Source: Cliona cf. orientalis
Taxonomy: Eukaryota > Porifera > Demospongiae > Clionaida > Clionaidae
Direction of reading: 5' to 3'
Length of the DNA: 64,000 bases
Assembly: GCA_963930775.1 (NCBI GenBank)
Contig: OZ005689.1
Coordinates: 36,963,351-37,027,350 of the forward strand
The translations under genes were made by a program, and so were the position numbers. Below, piece by piece: positions 11,663 to 23,200 of the stretch. The notes beneath the pieces are model-generated. The model was given only the letters and a program-made list of their open reading frames with translations, was not told the origin of the DNA and made no database searches. How positions within the stretch are numbered: the stretch's first letter is position 1; each line of letters begins with the position of its first letter.

Positions 11663-12745
11663 TTACTCTTGGATGAGCTGGGCAGATATACTTGCCAGTT
11701 CACTGCGAGGCAGCCGGATGTATCTTTTGTATGCGTCGCTGCTCCACCTCCCCAGCGTTTGTATAGTAGTTTCTGGCACTCCTTTGGCTGAGGCCGTCGT
11801 GGCCGCCCCTATACGGAAGGAGTGGCCTGAATAATAGGAGCAGTCGATGCCTGCCTTTGTGAGTGTGGTTCGGAGAGATGATACGAGAGCTTGTTGGGTG
11901 AAGGGGGAGCCTTTTCTATCAATAAAGAGAGGCCCTTCTTTAAAACCTCTTACTCCCATGTAGGCTAGCACCGCCTTTACTGGGCAAATATGGGAGTGGG
12001 TATGCCCGACTACAAGGAATGCTCCTTGCCTCCATTGGTCTGTCTTAGAGCCCTTAATATGAATTTGCAGTACTGTTGGCTTAGACAAGTTGTCAGTAGC
12101 GATGTCCTTGACCGATAGGTGCCAATTGGGGTCGAAACGCTCCCCTTGTTTTAGAGTGAATTCGCCGGAGCGGAGAAAGGCGAAGAAGCCGAGGCAACAA
12201 GCTGCCCAGAGGAGTTTATTCTCATAACTGTCCGGATTCTGGTTTAGAACGTCGAAAATGCGGCTTAAGATAAGCGGGGTAATTGGTAGCCGACAATCTT
12301 TGCGAGACGGTTTTGTTCTACGAGCACCCCTCATGAGGAGCTCAAGTTGCGTTGAACCGCGTAGTGGGTCCTCGTATCCTTCGGAAATGTGCAGGTGCCG
12401 GACTGCAGAGAGGTACGTCCTCATGGATGTGTATGCTATAGTCTGGGAGAGGTCTGCTGCAAATAGTATCAGCTGCTGCTGGTTCGCTGGAAGTGGGTTA
12501 ACTTGCATACGTGAACAGAAGTTCAAGTATCTTGCTTGCGCCGAAGTGTAGGTTTTCCTGGAATTGGGGGCTAGGCTGTTGTTAATGAGGCTATTAGCGA
12601 TGTTCGCCAGATGTCCGACAGCCAGTCGGGTTGCCGAATCACTAGAATATCCCATAGAGGCTCTGGGATTGGAGTGGGTTGTGGTTCGGCCTCCGGTGCC
12701 TGGGAGAATAAACCTGTGGGAGATTGCGAGAAATAGCATCAGCAA
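11663..12745 (-). CDS. Tyrosine recombinase of the DIRS-like element
   Basis: Frame of about 360 residues with the phage-integrase-like C-terminal box (HSFRIGAATTA, LGRW, YKRYIR). In DIRS elements this enzyme integrates the circular DNA intermediate in place of a DDE integrase. A stand-alone Crypton was considered, but the overlap with the RT frame argues against it. Confidence 0.85.
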   Translation of the reverse strand: MLMLFLAISHRFILPGTGGRTTTHSNPRASMGYSSDSATRLAVGHLANIANSLINNSLAPNSRKTYTSAQARYLNFCSRMQVNPLPANQQQLILFAADLSQTIAYTSMRTYLSAVRHLHISEGYEDPLRGSTQLELLMRGARRTKPSRKDCRLPITPLILSRIFDVLNQNPDSYENKLLWAACCLGFFAFLRSGEFTLKQGERFDPNWHLSVKDIATDNLSKPTVLQIHIKGSKTDQWRQGAFLVVGHTHSHICPVKAVLAYMGVRGFKEGPLFIDRKGSPFTQQALVSSLRTTLTKAGIDCSYYSGHSFRIGAATTASAKGVPETTIQTLGRWSSDAYKRYIRLPRSELASISAQLIQE

Positions 12746-14480
12746 TAGAGTTATTGCTACCAGCGATATGTTTGGCGATTAAGTGCACGTTATAGAATGC
12801 CAGAATGAAGTGTAGTGTACGCAAGAGGTGCATTACTAGGGGGTCCCGACTGGTAGAACTAGCCAAGATATTTACTACTGCCATATTATTGTCGCATTTG
12901 AACAGGATGTGGGAGTCGCGCCAACATGCGCCCCATGTAGCGGCAGCCAGAAGTATAGGCAGCAATTCCTTTGTGTGGATTGGTACGTGTTCCCACCGTC
13001 CCAGCCAAGGGCGTTGCAGCCACTTATGCGTTTCTAGGCAGTATGCCCCACAGCCCCAGCTACCTGAGGCGTCCGTAGTGATTGTGAAGGCTGGGGGCTG
13101 TAGAGGTGTGACCACGTGCATCATTGATTTGCCGTTCCAAAACTGCAAGAAGGTGCGCCACCACGCGAGGTCAGATTTGAAGTCCGCTGTCAGGTGTATC
13201 CAATGGTCTAGTTGCTTCGCTTTGTTGGCTGTGTCGATCATTCGACGAAGAAAAGTTCGGCCTGGGGTCACGATCTTAGCTGCATGCGATAGCTTCCCGA
13301 TTAAGGAGAGGAGTTCCCGCTTTTTCCCAGCCCGCTTGGAGGACCATTTGGCTATGAGCTGCTGTAATTCTGCCACTTTCCCGTCTGGGAGACGCATTTC
13401 CATTGCTACTGTGTCCAACAGTATCCCCAGGAAGACAAGCATCGTAGTGGGCCCCTCGACCTTTTCATACTTGAGGGGGAGTCCCAGTGTCTTGCAGCTA
13501 GATTTAGTGATTTGCAAATTGTTGAAGCACTCTTGTGATGCGGGTGATCCTAGGAATAGAAAATCATCTAGGTAGTGTAGGAGGTCGGTAACCCCTTCGT
13601 TGGATAATATCCATTCTAACGCATCTGCAATCGCGTTAAATATCTTTGGTGCCGACCTCAGCCCAAAGGGGAGAACAGTATCTACGTACACGAACCCATT
13701 CCATGACATTCCTAGGAACTTTCTGTCGGCTGGGTGAATCGGGATGTTACGAAAAGCATGCTGGATGTCAATTTTTGCCAATAGTGTGCCTTGGCCAAGA
13801 TGTAGGATTCGCCTGACAGCCTGGTCTACTGTAGCGTATGTGAGTGAGCATAGGTCTTTTTGTATAGCATCATTGACACTGTTGCCGTGTGGGCTGGAGA
13901 GATCGAGTATCAAGCGCCACTTTCCAGGCTGCCCAGATTTGGGGATAACCCCAAATCTACTAATCTGAATGAGTGGGTTATCAGGGACTGGACCCCTGAT
14001 CCGGCCGGCTTGTAGTTCTGTGCGCAGGTAGTCTTCTACCGGAGTAGGGTGTAGTAACGCCGAGTGCATGTTTCCTTTTGCCCTTTTACAGGTGAGGAGC
14101 CTGTTGACGCCAATGTGAAAGCCTTTTGCGATACCTGACAGTATGTACTGTGCAAAGTGTCTGTCGGGGTGCAAGGCTAGGGCCTTCTCCCATTGATGGT
14201 GGCTGAGGGGGGTAGTAATGTTGCAAGCCGAGGGTGGCAGTGGGATTGGTTCTGCATCTGTGTGAGATTCCAATTCTAGCAAGTGTTGGGTATAAGGGTA
14301 TAACTGAGGGTTATTGCTTTGCTCATTTAGATAGATATACCAGTCTTTATACAATATTTGTAGCGAATTATCCTGTGTAGCCAAATGCGATTGTAATCGG
14401 GTCCTATGGGGGGAGGGGGGCGAAGAAGAGCATGAATCAGCCAAATGGTGATGTGCATGGGGGAGGGGTGGCGGCCGCAC
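12642..14480 (-). CDS. Reverse transcriptase / RNase H of the DIRS-like element
   Basis: Frame of about 612 residues. RT motifs are recognisable (RLILDLSSPHG, LPFGLRSAPKIF, YLDD), followed by an RNase H start (TTDASGSWG). It overlaps the recombinase frame by about 100 bp, as in this family. Confidence 0.85.
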   Translation of the reverse strand: MRPPPLPHAHHHLADSCSSSPPSPHRTRLQSHLATQDNSLQILYKDWYIYLNEQSNNPQLYPYTQHLLELESHTDAEPIPLPPSACNITTPLSHHQWEKALALHPDRHFAQYILSGIAKGFHIGVNRLLTCKRAKGNMHSALLHPTPVEDYLRTELQAGRIRGPVPDNPLIQISRFGVIPKSGQPGKWRLILDLSSPHGNSVNDAIQKDLCSLTYATVDQAVRRILHLGQGTLLAKIDIQHAFRNIPIHPADRKFLGMSWNGFVYVDTVLPFGLRSAPKIFNAIADALEWILSNEGVTDLLHYLDDFLFLGSPASQECFNNLQITKSSCKTLGLPLKYEKVEGPTTMLVFLGILLDTVAMEMRLPDGKVAELQQLIAKWSSKRAGKKRELLSLIGKLSHAAKIVTPGRTFLRRMIDTANKAKQLDHWIHLTADFKSDLAWWRTFLQFWNGKSMMHVVTPLQPPAFTITTDASGSWGCGAYCLETHKWLQRPWLGRWEHVPIHTKELLPILLAAATWGACWRDSHILFKCDNNMAVVNILASSTSRDPLVMHLLRTLHFILAFYNVHLIAKHIAGSNNSIADAISRNLPQVYSPRHRRPNHNPLQSQSLYGIF

Positions 14481-14481
14481 T

Positions 14482-15288
14482 CTATCGCCTGGCGGCGTCA
14501 GGCCGAAAGGGTGGTCCCCCTCCGACCTGCCTCTGCTGGTTGGTTGGGCAGGTATGTGCTTTGTGCCGTGTAGAGCTGCACTTTAAACAGCAGTGCCGGT
14601 ATCTACAAAATCGAAGGTTGCATCCCTCTGGTGAATTCCATTTTCTGCAGATGGGGGCGGTGGTGTATGGGTTAGCCCGTGGCTTGTCCGTAGACTTGGC
14701 ACTTTTTCCACCCGCCTCTACCTTTTTTAGGTTAGTGTCCTCTTCTAACTGCGGGGTTTTTGCCTTAGCCCGTGTGAAGTATATTGTCCACAGAGCTGCA
14801 TCGAGGCGAGCCCATGGCTCATTGGGTTTTGTTGCTGCTTGTCGGCGGAAGTGCGTGTCGTAGTGAAGCCATGGCATATCATCATAGTCTATGCTTGCTT
14901 TGATGATGATGGAACAATATGCTAGGAGGTCGGCTGTGCGCTCTGGCTCACGCATGAGGATAATAGAGGAGTACGTGTTGAAGCATATCACCCATTCCTG
15001 GATGGATGATATTTGCTTTTTGGGGCGTGCTTTATCCGTCTTTCCAAATAGATCAAAAACGGTGGGCTCCGGAGCGCCTAGCTGCGATGGGAGCAAGTCT
15101 CGAAAATCAACGAATTCCTTCTTCCAAATCCGCTCGGCCAATTTTTTGGGCACTGGGGGAGAGTAGGGGCCTACGCTGATAGCCTCTGTGGACTGTGTAG
15201 TTTGAGGGGCATTGAGAGCTGTCAGGGGGGTGGTAAGGGGGACCAGCAGTGGGGGGTCTGCTGCACCAGACGAGGTAATGGTTTGCAT
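14482..15288 (-). CDS. Gag-like protein of the DIRS-like element
   Basis: Frame of about 268 residues ending in a cysteine/histidine-rich zinc-knuckle region (CRKWNSPEGC, CRYRHC, CLKC). It stops directly before the RT frame. A short upstream frame at 15605-15874 with coiled-coil-like composition may be its leader part. Confidence 0.6.
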   Translation of the reverse strand: MQTITSSGAADPPLLVPLTTPLTALNAPQTTQSTEAISVGPYSPPVPKKLAERIWKKEFVDFRDLLPSQLGAPEPTVFDLFGKTDKARPKKQISSIQEWVICFNTYSSIILMREPERTADLLAYCSIIIKASIDYDDMPWLHYDTHFRRQAATKPNEPWARLDAALWTIYFTRAKAKTPQLEEDTNLKKVEAGGKSAKSTDKPRANPYTTAPICRKWNSPEGCNLRFCRYRHCCLKCSSTRHKAHTCPTNQQRQVGGGPPFRPDAARR

Positions 15289-15855
15289 GCCGGCTAGGGT
15301 ACGGGGATCAGGGAGTTGAGCAAGTGGGGTTTCTGGCGTGCTGCGTGTTTGCTCAGCCCCTGTGGAATACGAATGACTATATCATAGGCCGCACATAATA
15401 TGATAATTGTGTATTCGAGGTTATGGGACCATTGGTATTGCTTTTTAGTGCTATAGCCACAGCGGTGTTATTGCCTTGCCATGTGGCCCCGTCACTGTAA
15501 ATACTATGGTAGGGCGCAAGCCTTGTGGTACTGCTTGGCCCGCACGTGATTGGCGCGTGCGTATTAACAATGGCGCCAATAATTATTTATATGCATGCCT
15601 GGCCTTATAATTTTTTAACTTGCTTAAACATACATAGCAGTTTACCTTGAGCCTGGAGGGACTGAGTCACTTTTTCGGCGATCGCGTTTTCCAGAGAAGG
15701 CAGCGCCGCCTGTATTGACCCTGTTATCATAGACTGGAGCTGGTCCATGGATAACTCGGCTCTTCTTGGCTGCTCGACTCCCCCTGTCTGGTCGTCAGGA
15801 CTATGAGGGTTGCCGTCCGAATCGTCCTGCGACATCTTTTTCCCTTGGTATCCGC

Positions 15856-16146
15856 TCAAGCACCGAAATTGCAAACTTCCACTGCTGCCTCAATATGGGC
15901 AGTTCTGGCAGCCAACAACTCAGCGTGGCAGCTAAAGCAATCACGTGTCCCTGTATGCCCTACAAATGCGCATGCGCCCAGCCCTATCACTGCTTCTAAG
16001 CTGGCAGGCTGCTCCAGGGTTAACATTGTTTTACCTATAGTAAAACGTCTATTTTCGACAAAGTACTTCATGCAGTTTCTTGTATTGATAGCATCCTTAA
16101 TTCCATAGACTGCTCCATATGAAGAGACTTTTTCTTCCAATGACAT
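15856..16146 (-). CDS. Unrecognised short open frame next to the retroelement
   Basis: Frame of 96 codons starting MSLEEKVSSYGAVYG, with several Cys (FSCHAELL). I do not recognise a family. It could be an exon of a host gene interrupted by the DIRS-like element, part of that element, or chance. Confidence 0.2.
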   Translation of the reverse strand: MSLEEKVSSYGAVYGIKDAINTRNCMKYFVENRRFTIGKTMLTLEQPASLEAVIGLGACAFVGHTGTRDCFSCHAELLAARTAHIEAAVEVCNFGA

Positions 16147-16149
16147 TGG

Positions 16150-17280
16150 ACTATCTATATTCTATCTATATTCAGCAGACCTTCAGCCAAGTGAAGGAGC
16201 AGTTTTAACAAAGAAGGATTGCAGTTGGATATCTTTGAGTGGTAGCTACCGTTCATGCAGTGGCAGATTGCTTCTACCTCTTCTTATCTGATTCCAAATA
16301 AGGGAGGGGATTCGAGCTATAGGGAGTAAAACAAAGATTTTTTGGTGAGGGGGGGATGGGTATAAACTCATAGAAATACTGCTAACCTTTGTGAGATCAC
16401 CACATTTTGAAGATTTATCTCGAGTAGCTTGTCCACCACTAAGAAACATAAGAACTTGTGGGTTCTTAAATGAATCCCTGAGTCCATCATCACATCTATA
16501 ATATCATACACAGGTCAATTAGACAGGTATATTATTTTATTATTAGGATTTGTTTGCAAACAGACCTTTTTTTCTCTTCTAAATCTTCCACCACTCATTA
16601 TAAACCTCTGTACCTCTCCGTGTTATAATAATTATTATGCTGAAGGGGGTCCATAGTCACAAATAATAAATATTATTATTGTATAGTAAATGGATGAGCA
16701 AGTGAATCTTTGGTTTCTTCATGAATTCTGGACAACCCTGCTTTGTTGCTTCAACAGATGACTTGCAAACATCTAATTGAATCACTGTTAACAACTTGAT
16801 GAAGGACACTACCAATATTATCGGGAAATTAGCACATAAGTAGGGTTCTATAATAATATTTGCCAATAACGTGTCGATATTATAGTCATGACATTATAGT
16901 TACTCAAGAACCTTCAACTTCTGCGCATATTCCCCTCCCACACCCATCCCCAGATATATAGAACCCTGATAAAATTAATGTGACCTGCTATGGAAAAACG
17001 GACCATTAGCAATTTTTCATAAAAAATTGAACTTTAGTGTGAATTAATAGCTCTCTCTATGTGATACTGTGCTGAATCCAATGTATAGTCCTAATGGGTC
17101 GGGTTAAAAAATCATTTTTACACATTTTAGCTATTATTGGATCCGGACAATGATTTTGCAAATTGTCTGTTTTCCATAGTAGGTCACAAATGCTGCAGGT
17201 GCAATTCATGTGGTGACTGAACTGCTAGGACCTCCACCTGCCAAAACATGCATCTATAAAGAAGATGTATAATATTATGC
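16150..17280. other. Intergenic, no gene supported
   Basis: A minus-strand frame near 16246-16449 contains FLSGGQATRDKSSK but has no clear splice context. The rest is AT-rich with no recognised repeat pair. Confidence 0.35.
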
Positions 17281-17283
17281 CGC

Positions 17284-17600
17284 ATGCATTAACTAGTATA
17301 TCATACGTGGCTTAATGTCCCAATAATATGATTCTTGAGTGTGATGAGATTCTGTGTACACAATCTTATAGGAAATTAAGTTTGCCTTCACATTGGATCA
17401 TTATAGTTTATGCGCTCATCGCACTCAATTATTGGGCACATTATGCCACATCTGATATGCATAAACTAGTGTAACTTAATGTCCCAAATAATTCAGTGTT
17501 AAGTAACTTCTTACAAGATTGTGTACACAGAATCCCAATTATTGGGGACATCATGCCACATGTGATATGCATAAACGAATGTCTCAAATAATTTTTGTAA
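17284..17600. repeat. Dispersed copies of an about 115-130 bp satellite (left block)
   Basis: Motifs ATTGTGTACACAGAATC, CACTCAATTATTGGG and CCACATGTGATATGCATAAAC recur here in both orientations. The same unit makes the larger block at 18619-19345. Confidence 0.65.
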
Positions 17601-18177
17601 TAATGATACTCACATAATGGGTTAAAAAACAACGTAATAGGATAAAAGAATGATACAAAGCAATAAACTAGCAATAGGTGTTAGTAAAACATGGTAAAGA
17701 TAAGTTACTCAGTGAATTTGACCTTCCGACAGTTGGAGGTCAATTGGCCCCTGGGTGGTCTTCAATGCTGCATGCATGATGTCTTGATGACCTTGATCGA
17801 GGCCCTCAGCAGGGCAAAACTCAGCTTGCAACGAATCCAGTTCACAGTTCGACTATACTCAGTATCCCTTAATTTTTCTCGCTGATCATGAAGGCAAGTC
17901 TTTTGCAGAATGGGTTCGGAACCAATCAGTATGTAAGATAGCTATACTATTATTATAACAAAATATAGGTACAAGTTCATGTCTTCCTAGTCTGGGTGCA
18001 GAGAGGGCTGTTTCAAGTGTCACCGGAACAACTAAGCAGTATTTCCATTATTTCCCTCAATGCAAGTTCACAAAAGTATAATAGCCATGCACTGAAAATA
18101 AATCTATAGATTGTGCAATGTGCGCGCGGGGTATGTGCTCTACAGAGCTCTAGTTGTCTCTTTTTCTCCTGTTCATG

Positions 18178-18617
18178 TCACCCATAAACAGAACTAATAG
18201 GACTCCGGCGATTCGATTGGGCAAATGGGTTGAACACCCTAATGTCCACAAATGCCTTCTCGAAATGGCCTCCCCAAAAACCGTACATGGCAACATCTAG
18301 GCAGGCTTCATCATCTATGATAGCTGAGTTGTAAGACATAACTTCTCCTGTGAGTGGCTGAAGGTGTGGTTCAATTGTCACTCCATGTGAGAGTAAGGAA
18401 GTTGTGATGTCATGCACCTCGTTATGCTGCATGAATGGCAGGAAAGCCACCTGTTTTGCAGGTCAGTGCATGTTCAATGCTGAATGGATGACTACAGGTG
18501 CAGTGAGAGGGTGGATTCTGGAGTGACCAGCCATATCGGAGGGAGAGAGCATCCCTGAATGCAGACTTGTGTAAGGCAAACCCATGGTCATCAATCGGCA
18601 ATGAGGTAAGCCAGGTG
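18178..18617 (-). mobile_element. Fragment of a retroelement-type ORF with nuclease-like C-terminus
   Basis: Minus-strand translation gives a CTC/HALTC cysteine-histidine motif, then HNEVHDITTSLL, EPHLQPLTGE, YGFWGGHFEKAF and DIRVFNPFA. From memory, this string of motifs occurs in repetitive ORFs of corals and sponges, and the D-x-RVFNP end looks like a PD-(D/E)XK nuclease core. The exact family is not certain. It lies between the two satellite blocks. Confidence 0.5.
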
Positions 18618-18618
18618 C

Positions 18619-19345
18619 AATGATTCAGTGTTAAGTAACTTATTATAAGATTGTGTAGCTACACAGAATCTCGTCATACTCAATTATTAGGGACATTATG
18701 CCACATGTGATATGCAGTAACTAGTGTAACTTAATGTCCCTGAGTGTAATGATTCAGTGTTAAGTAACTTCCTACAAGATTGTGTACACAGAATCTTAAT
18801 TGTCATACTCAATTATTAGGGACACGTGTGATATGCAGTATCTAGTGTGCACGTGGGTGTGTTACAGTAATGATTTAGTGTTAAGTAATTTCCTACAAGA
18901 TTGTGTATATAGACCGATTACTGGGGACATTATGCCACATGTGATATGCATAAACGAATGTCCCAAATAATTGAGTGTAATGATTCAGTGTTAAGTAACT
19001 TCCTACAAGATTATGTACACAGAATCTTGTCACACTCAATTATTGGGGACACGTGTGATATGCAGTAACTAGTGTGCACGTGGGTGTGTAATGATTTAGT
19101 GTTAAGTAATTTCCTACAAGATTTGTGTACACAGAATCCCAAATATTGGGGACATTATGCCACATGTGATATGCATAAACGAATGTCCCAAATAATTGAG
19201 TGTAATGATTCAGTGTTAAGTAACTTTCTACAAGATTGTATACACAGAATCTTGTCACACTCAATCATTAGGGACACGTGTGATATGCAGTAACTAGCTA
19301 GTGTTTACGTAGTGTATGATTTAGTGTTAGTAATTTCCTATAAGC
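18619..19345. repeat. Tandem satellite block, unit about 115-130 bp
   Basis: At least five imperfect units share GATTCAGTGTTAAGTAACTT, CTACAAGATTGTGTACACAG, TCACACTCAATTATT and GTGATATGCAGTAACTAGTG. Units alternate between a GGGACATTATGCC and a GGGACACGTG form, suggesting a dimeric higher-order repeat. Confidence 0.75.
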
Positions 19346-19529
19346 AGGCTATATATAATATCACAGGTCACCAAATCAACCCACTAGCATTTGTTTTTTG
19401 ACCCAAAACAATCCTGAGGAATTAAAGAAAATACTTCCCAAGAACTTGGTGTGCTGAATACACCCACTCATTTATCCCAACTTTTTGTCACTAGATGAAA
19501 CCCTGATAGGGGTAGTGATGGGTGGGGTC

Positions 19530-19745
19530 ATGTACTGTATAGCGGGAAACATTCGTGGGAGAAAACTTTCGCAGATCGGTAGGAAGGGAGCATTTCACAG
19601 AGAAACCTTTTGCGGAATGTAAAATGATCGCATAATGGGTGTGGCAAGTCTAAAATTTCGTGGACAAAACTTTCATGGGTGGCTGTAAACTCGCATAATT
19701 CGTGAAAGTTTTTCTCCCTCGAAAGATTACTGCTATACGGTACAT
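19530..19745. mobile_element. Small MITE with imperfect inverted ends
   Basis: Left ACTGTATAGCGGGAAACATT and right TTACTGCTATACGGTAC are inverted copies; GGGAGAAAACTTTCG at about 19557 mirrors GAAAGTTTTTCTCCC at about 19703. No coding content. Confidence 0.55.
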
Positions 19746-20056
19746 TAAGCATACCTCAGCACTGGAAGATCGAGTTTATAGAGTTCCTAGCGATATTGCA
19801 GTCAGCATTCTTCTCTCTTCTTGCCTCTATGATGCTTTCTTTGAGCCTGTCTGGTCTTGATAGTGCTGACGAGCCCCGGCCAATGTGTGATGACCAGCAC
19901 AGGAAACAGACTCAGCTCTGACAAACGAATAACCTTTTGGGGTGTACATTAGATATATAGAGCAATAATTATAATAAGATTATTATAGAAATATTAGAGA
20001 CTACAATACAAATAAGGGGGAAATGAACAATACCATAATAATAATATGTACACGAG

Positions 20057-20095
20057 CAGGAGCTTATGAGCGCTGCGAAGCAGCGCGATGGAGCG
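20057..20095 (+). repeat. Left terminal inverted repeat of the P-like element, contains a hairpin
   Basis: 39 bp, identical in inverse to 25093-25131. Inside it, GCGCTGC-GAA-GCAGCGC forms a 7-bp stem with a 3-nt loop, so each end could fold on one strand or present a dyad to a dimeric DNA-binding protein. Confidence 0.9.
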
Positions 20096-20267
20096 CTTTA
20101 CTACTAGAATCACGTTTCAGCTACAACCACTTGCCTTATATGGCATCACACCTCGCAGGTGCTAAGTGGCATGCGGTTGTGGGTGTACGCGGTTATGTAA
20201 TCAATACCGCTTGCGCGTGACGCGACGAATTGCAGCGCTAGCGCTGAGTCAGCTACAAGCAGCGTCA

Positions 20268-23200
20268 ATGATGGACCCTAGAACTGGCGTGAAGCGCTCT
20301 CTGCCTCTGAGAACTCCCGACCGAGAAGCCGGCGCTCCCAAGAGACGACGACTAGTACTTGATACTGCGAGTCGTACTGGACGCCGACTTCCTCCTGAGA
20401 TGGCTGGGCAGATGGCTACCTTCAAGTTGGCAGGGAGTCCAAAAAGGAAAGCGTACAAACCTCGCAAACGCCCATCTCTCAGCAAAGGTAATCCTGTTTA
20501 AAATCTACAATCGGCTAGCCCTATTTTACACTCGTAATTATTTAGTGATTGTTACTGCTGATCCGGTGCCAGCTCCCTGTAATCCAATGATGCTTACTGC
20601 ACAAGATAAAGTGCTGCGTTTGCAAGCCACATTTCCCTCTGTTCCCAGTTTCACCCATATAGATGCTAGCACAACCTGGTTGGTTTTCTGCTCTCCGATT
20701 ACGACAGTTAACCCCGCTCAAGTTCCCTACTCTAATCCTAGAGTTGTTGTTGAACTCACTGCCACCTCGGGACATTTCCATCTTGAAGCCAACTTCCATC
20801 TGGTGAAAAGTTTTACCCTTGAGGGAAACAAAGAGCAGCTACACTCACTCATCATGTCTCTCCAGAAAGATAGTGGCTATGTACTCTGCCCTGGCCTACC
20901 ATCTTCACTTGCACAGTCAGTGACATTTGGAAGCAAGAAGCTACGAAGGTGGGGCCCCATGCTTCAACGGTCAGATCATGCGGACTGCTTAATGTGGTAC
21001 CATACCTCTCATGCTAGTACCTCAAGCATGTGCTCTAAGTGTAGTCGTCTTTCTTATCACCTGCAAGATATGATCAAACGAAAGCAGTCCATGTCTCCTG
21101 CAACGAAACGAAAGAGAACGTCAGCGGGAAGCAGATATCCTAAAGTGTATTTGACACCGAAGTCCCTAGCAGAGCGAGTGAAAAATGAGAAAGTACAAGC
21201 AATGGCTGACAAGAAAGCTGCAAGGAAGGTTCGAAAGTTTGACATTGATGTTGACAACATCACAAGTGAAGATCTCATTGCTGTGGTGGCTGAGCTCGAA
21301 CGTACTTCTAAAGATACCTTGGAGCAATTGTTAATTGAAGCTGACCGTGCAGGTATATCTTTAATTACAATAACTTGGGATACATTCAATAACGTGCATG
21401 CCTGTAGGTACTGGGGACATTCTCCGGCAAAAATGGAAACAGGATGTTACGGACAGGATTGACTTTACAAAGGACCAGGAGAAGAACTGTAAGTTGCTTA
21501 TTCTAGGTACACTGTTGATGTCAAGTTGGTGTGTACATGTGTAGATTGTGGTTCACGTGGAAATCGTTGGAGTATGATCACCATTCGAATGGGTATGTGA
21601 TTTTATTATGCTGGGTAGCCATTGCAATTGTACACATTTCACATAAATGTAGCTCTTGCTGTATATGCCAGGAGTCCTGCTGCTTACCATGCTCTTCGAA
21701 GTTTCCGGCTCTTACAGCTACCATCTGTTTCAACCCTGCAACAGTTTAAATCCAGTTACACTGAGAGAGCAGGTGAAGTTGAGTCACGACTCAAGGAGGA
21801 GTGTGACATCTACCACCAGAGACAGCAGGAAGCTAAAGAAAAGGGAAAGTTGGTACCTCTTGGTGAAGGATCGCTCATATTTGACGAGGTCAAAGTGACA
21901 GCAAAGCTGCAATGGAACAGTCGTGACAACTCTCTTGTAGGGTACGCTATGACGGGTGATGAGATGGCCTCCATGAATGATGTTTACCAGTACTTGGACA
22001 AGGACGAGTGTGTTCCTAAGACAGACTACGTCATGCAGACTATGTGGCGAGATCACTCCTCAAACTGTGACATCATTGGGCCATATTATACGAGTAGTGG
22101 TAGCATGACAGCTAGTTTCACACTTTCCTGTGTCATGGATGCCATGAGGAAATTTCATGCGTACGGATTTAAGGTAGTTTAATTAAATCACTTTCAATTA
22201 ATGTTTTATTGTACAATGTCATGACTATTATTGTTTAGGTCACAGCCTTGATTTGTGATGGTGCTTCCTCCAATCTCACAATGTTGAAGATGCTAATTGG
22301 ACGGCGTGGTATCTTGGGATATGACAAGTTGCAAGCTGATATTCACAGTATTCCAGCCAAATTTACAAATCCCTTCTCTGGTGAACAAGTGTTTATTATT
22401 GTTTGCCCTTCACACCAGGTGTGTATTACTTGCTTCTAAACCTGTTAATAGTGTACAAATGAAGTTTCCCTCTTCTTTTGTAGCTAAAGTCAATGATTGC
22501 TGCTCTGTACAGCTCCCGAGCAGATGGTTCGAAACCCAACCGTTTCAGGCAGGGAAACGATGCAATACCCTTTGGGTGGGAGGCCATTGAAGGGATGTTA
22601 AAAAGAGAGGTACAAAGGATTCAGAGTGGTAAATTGGTCCGAGTTCCAGGATTGAAAGAAAGTTTTGTACACCGTGACACCTGGACTAGACTCAATGTAA
22701 AGCCAGCTAAGATCATGCAGGTAATACATGTTGAATACATCACTGTTGTGTATGTTATGTGCTTACATGTATAACAATGTATTATAATAGCAAGAGTATG
22801 TGTTGAGTGAACTTGAGGAATACACCATGCAAACCCCCGCTCCAGAGGACAGTGCAAGTGTTCAACATGTTGTGATGTACCTGAAGGCATGCAATAAGGT
22901 GTTCGAACGGGGAATTCTGGAAAAGAAAGGCTTCATCAAGTCCACACAGAGTCCACTCTTAACATCAATAAAATCAGGGTTTAGTTTTTTCTCGGAGTGG
23001 GCAGACAAGGCAATCAATGAAGGTAAAGTGCACATGTGTACGTCCACTCAAATAATATAACACATCGTAATAATTATTAATTTTCATCACTTGATGTAGG
23101 GTACTCATTTTCGGAAACATCGGATCGCATGTTCCTTTCATGGCAGACGTGGGATCTTTTACGTTTTATGCACTATGGCTTCACTGGATTTTGTGAGGAG

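Larger units (their letters stand above)
11663..15874 (-). mobile_element. DIRS-like (tyrosine recombinase) retroelement, virus-like fossil
   Basis: Read on the minus strand the order is gag-like, reverse transcriptase plus RNase H, then tyrosine recombinase, the arrangement of DIRS/Ngaro-type elements. The three main frames are open and closely packed, so the coding part looks whole and probably young. The true terminal repeats could not be fixed; the limits given are those of the coding parts. Confidence 0.8.

Noticed and set aside
11663-12745. Stand-alone Crypton tyrosine recombinase
   Set aside because: The frame overlaps and follows an RT/RNase H frame on the same strand, the DIRS arrangement.
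12805-13575. Plus-strand open frames over the retroelement
   Set aside because: They lie antisense to the clear RT/RNase H frame and show no domain.
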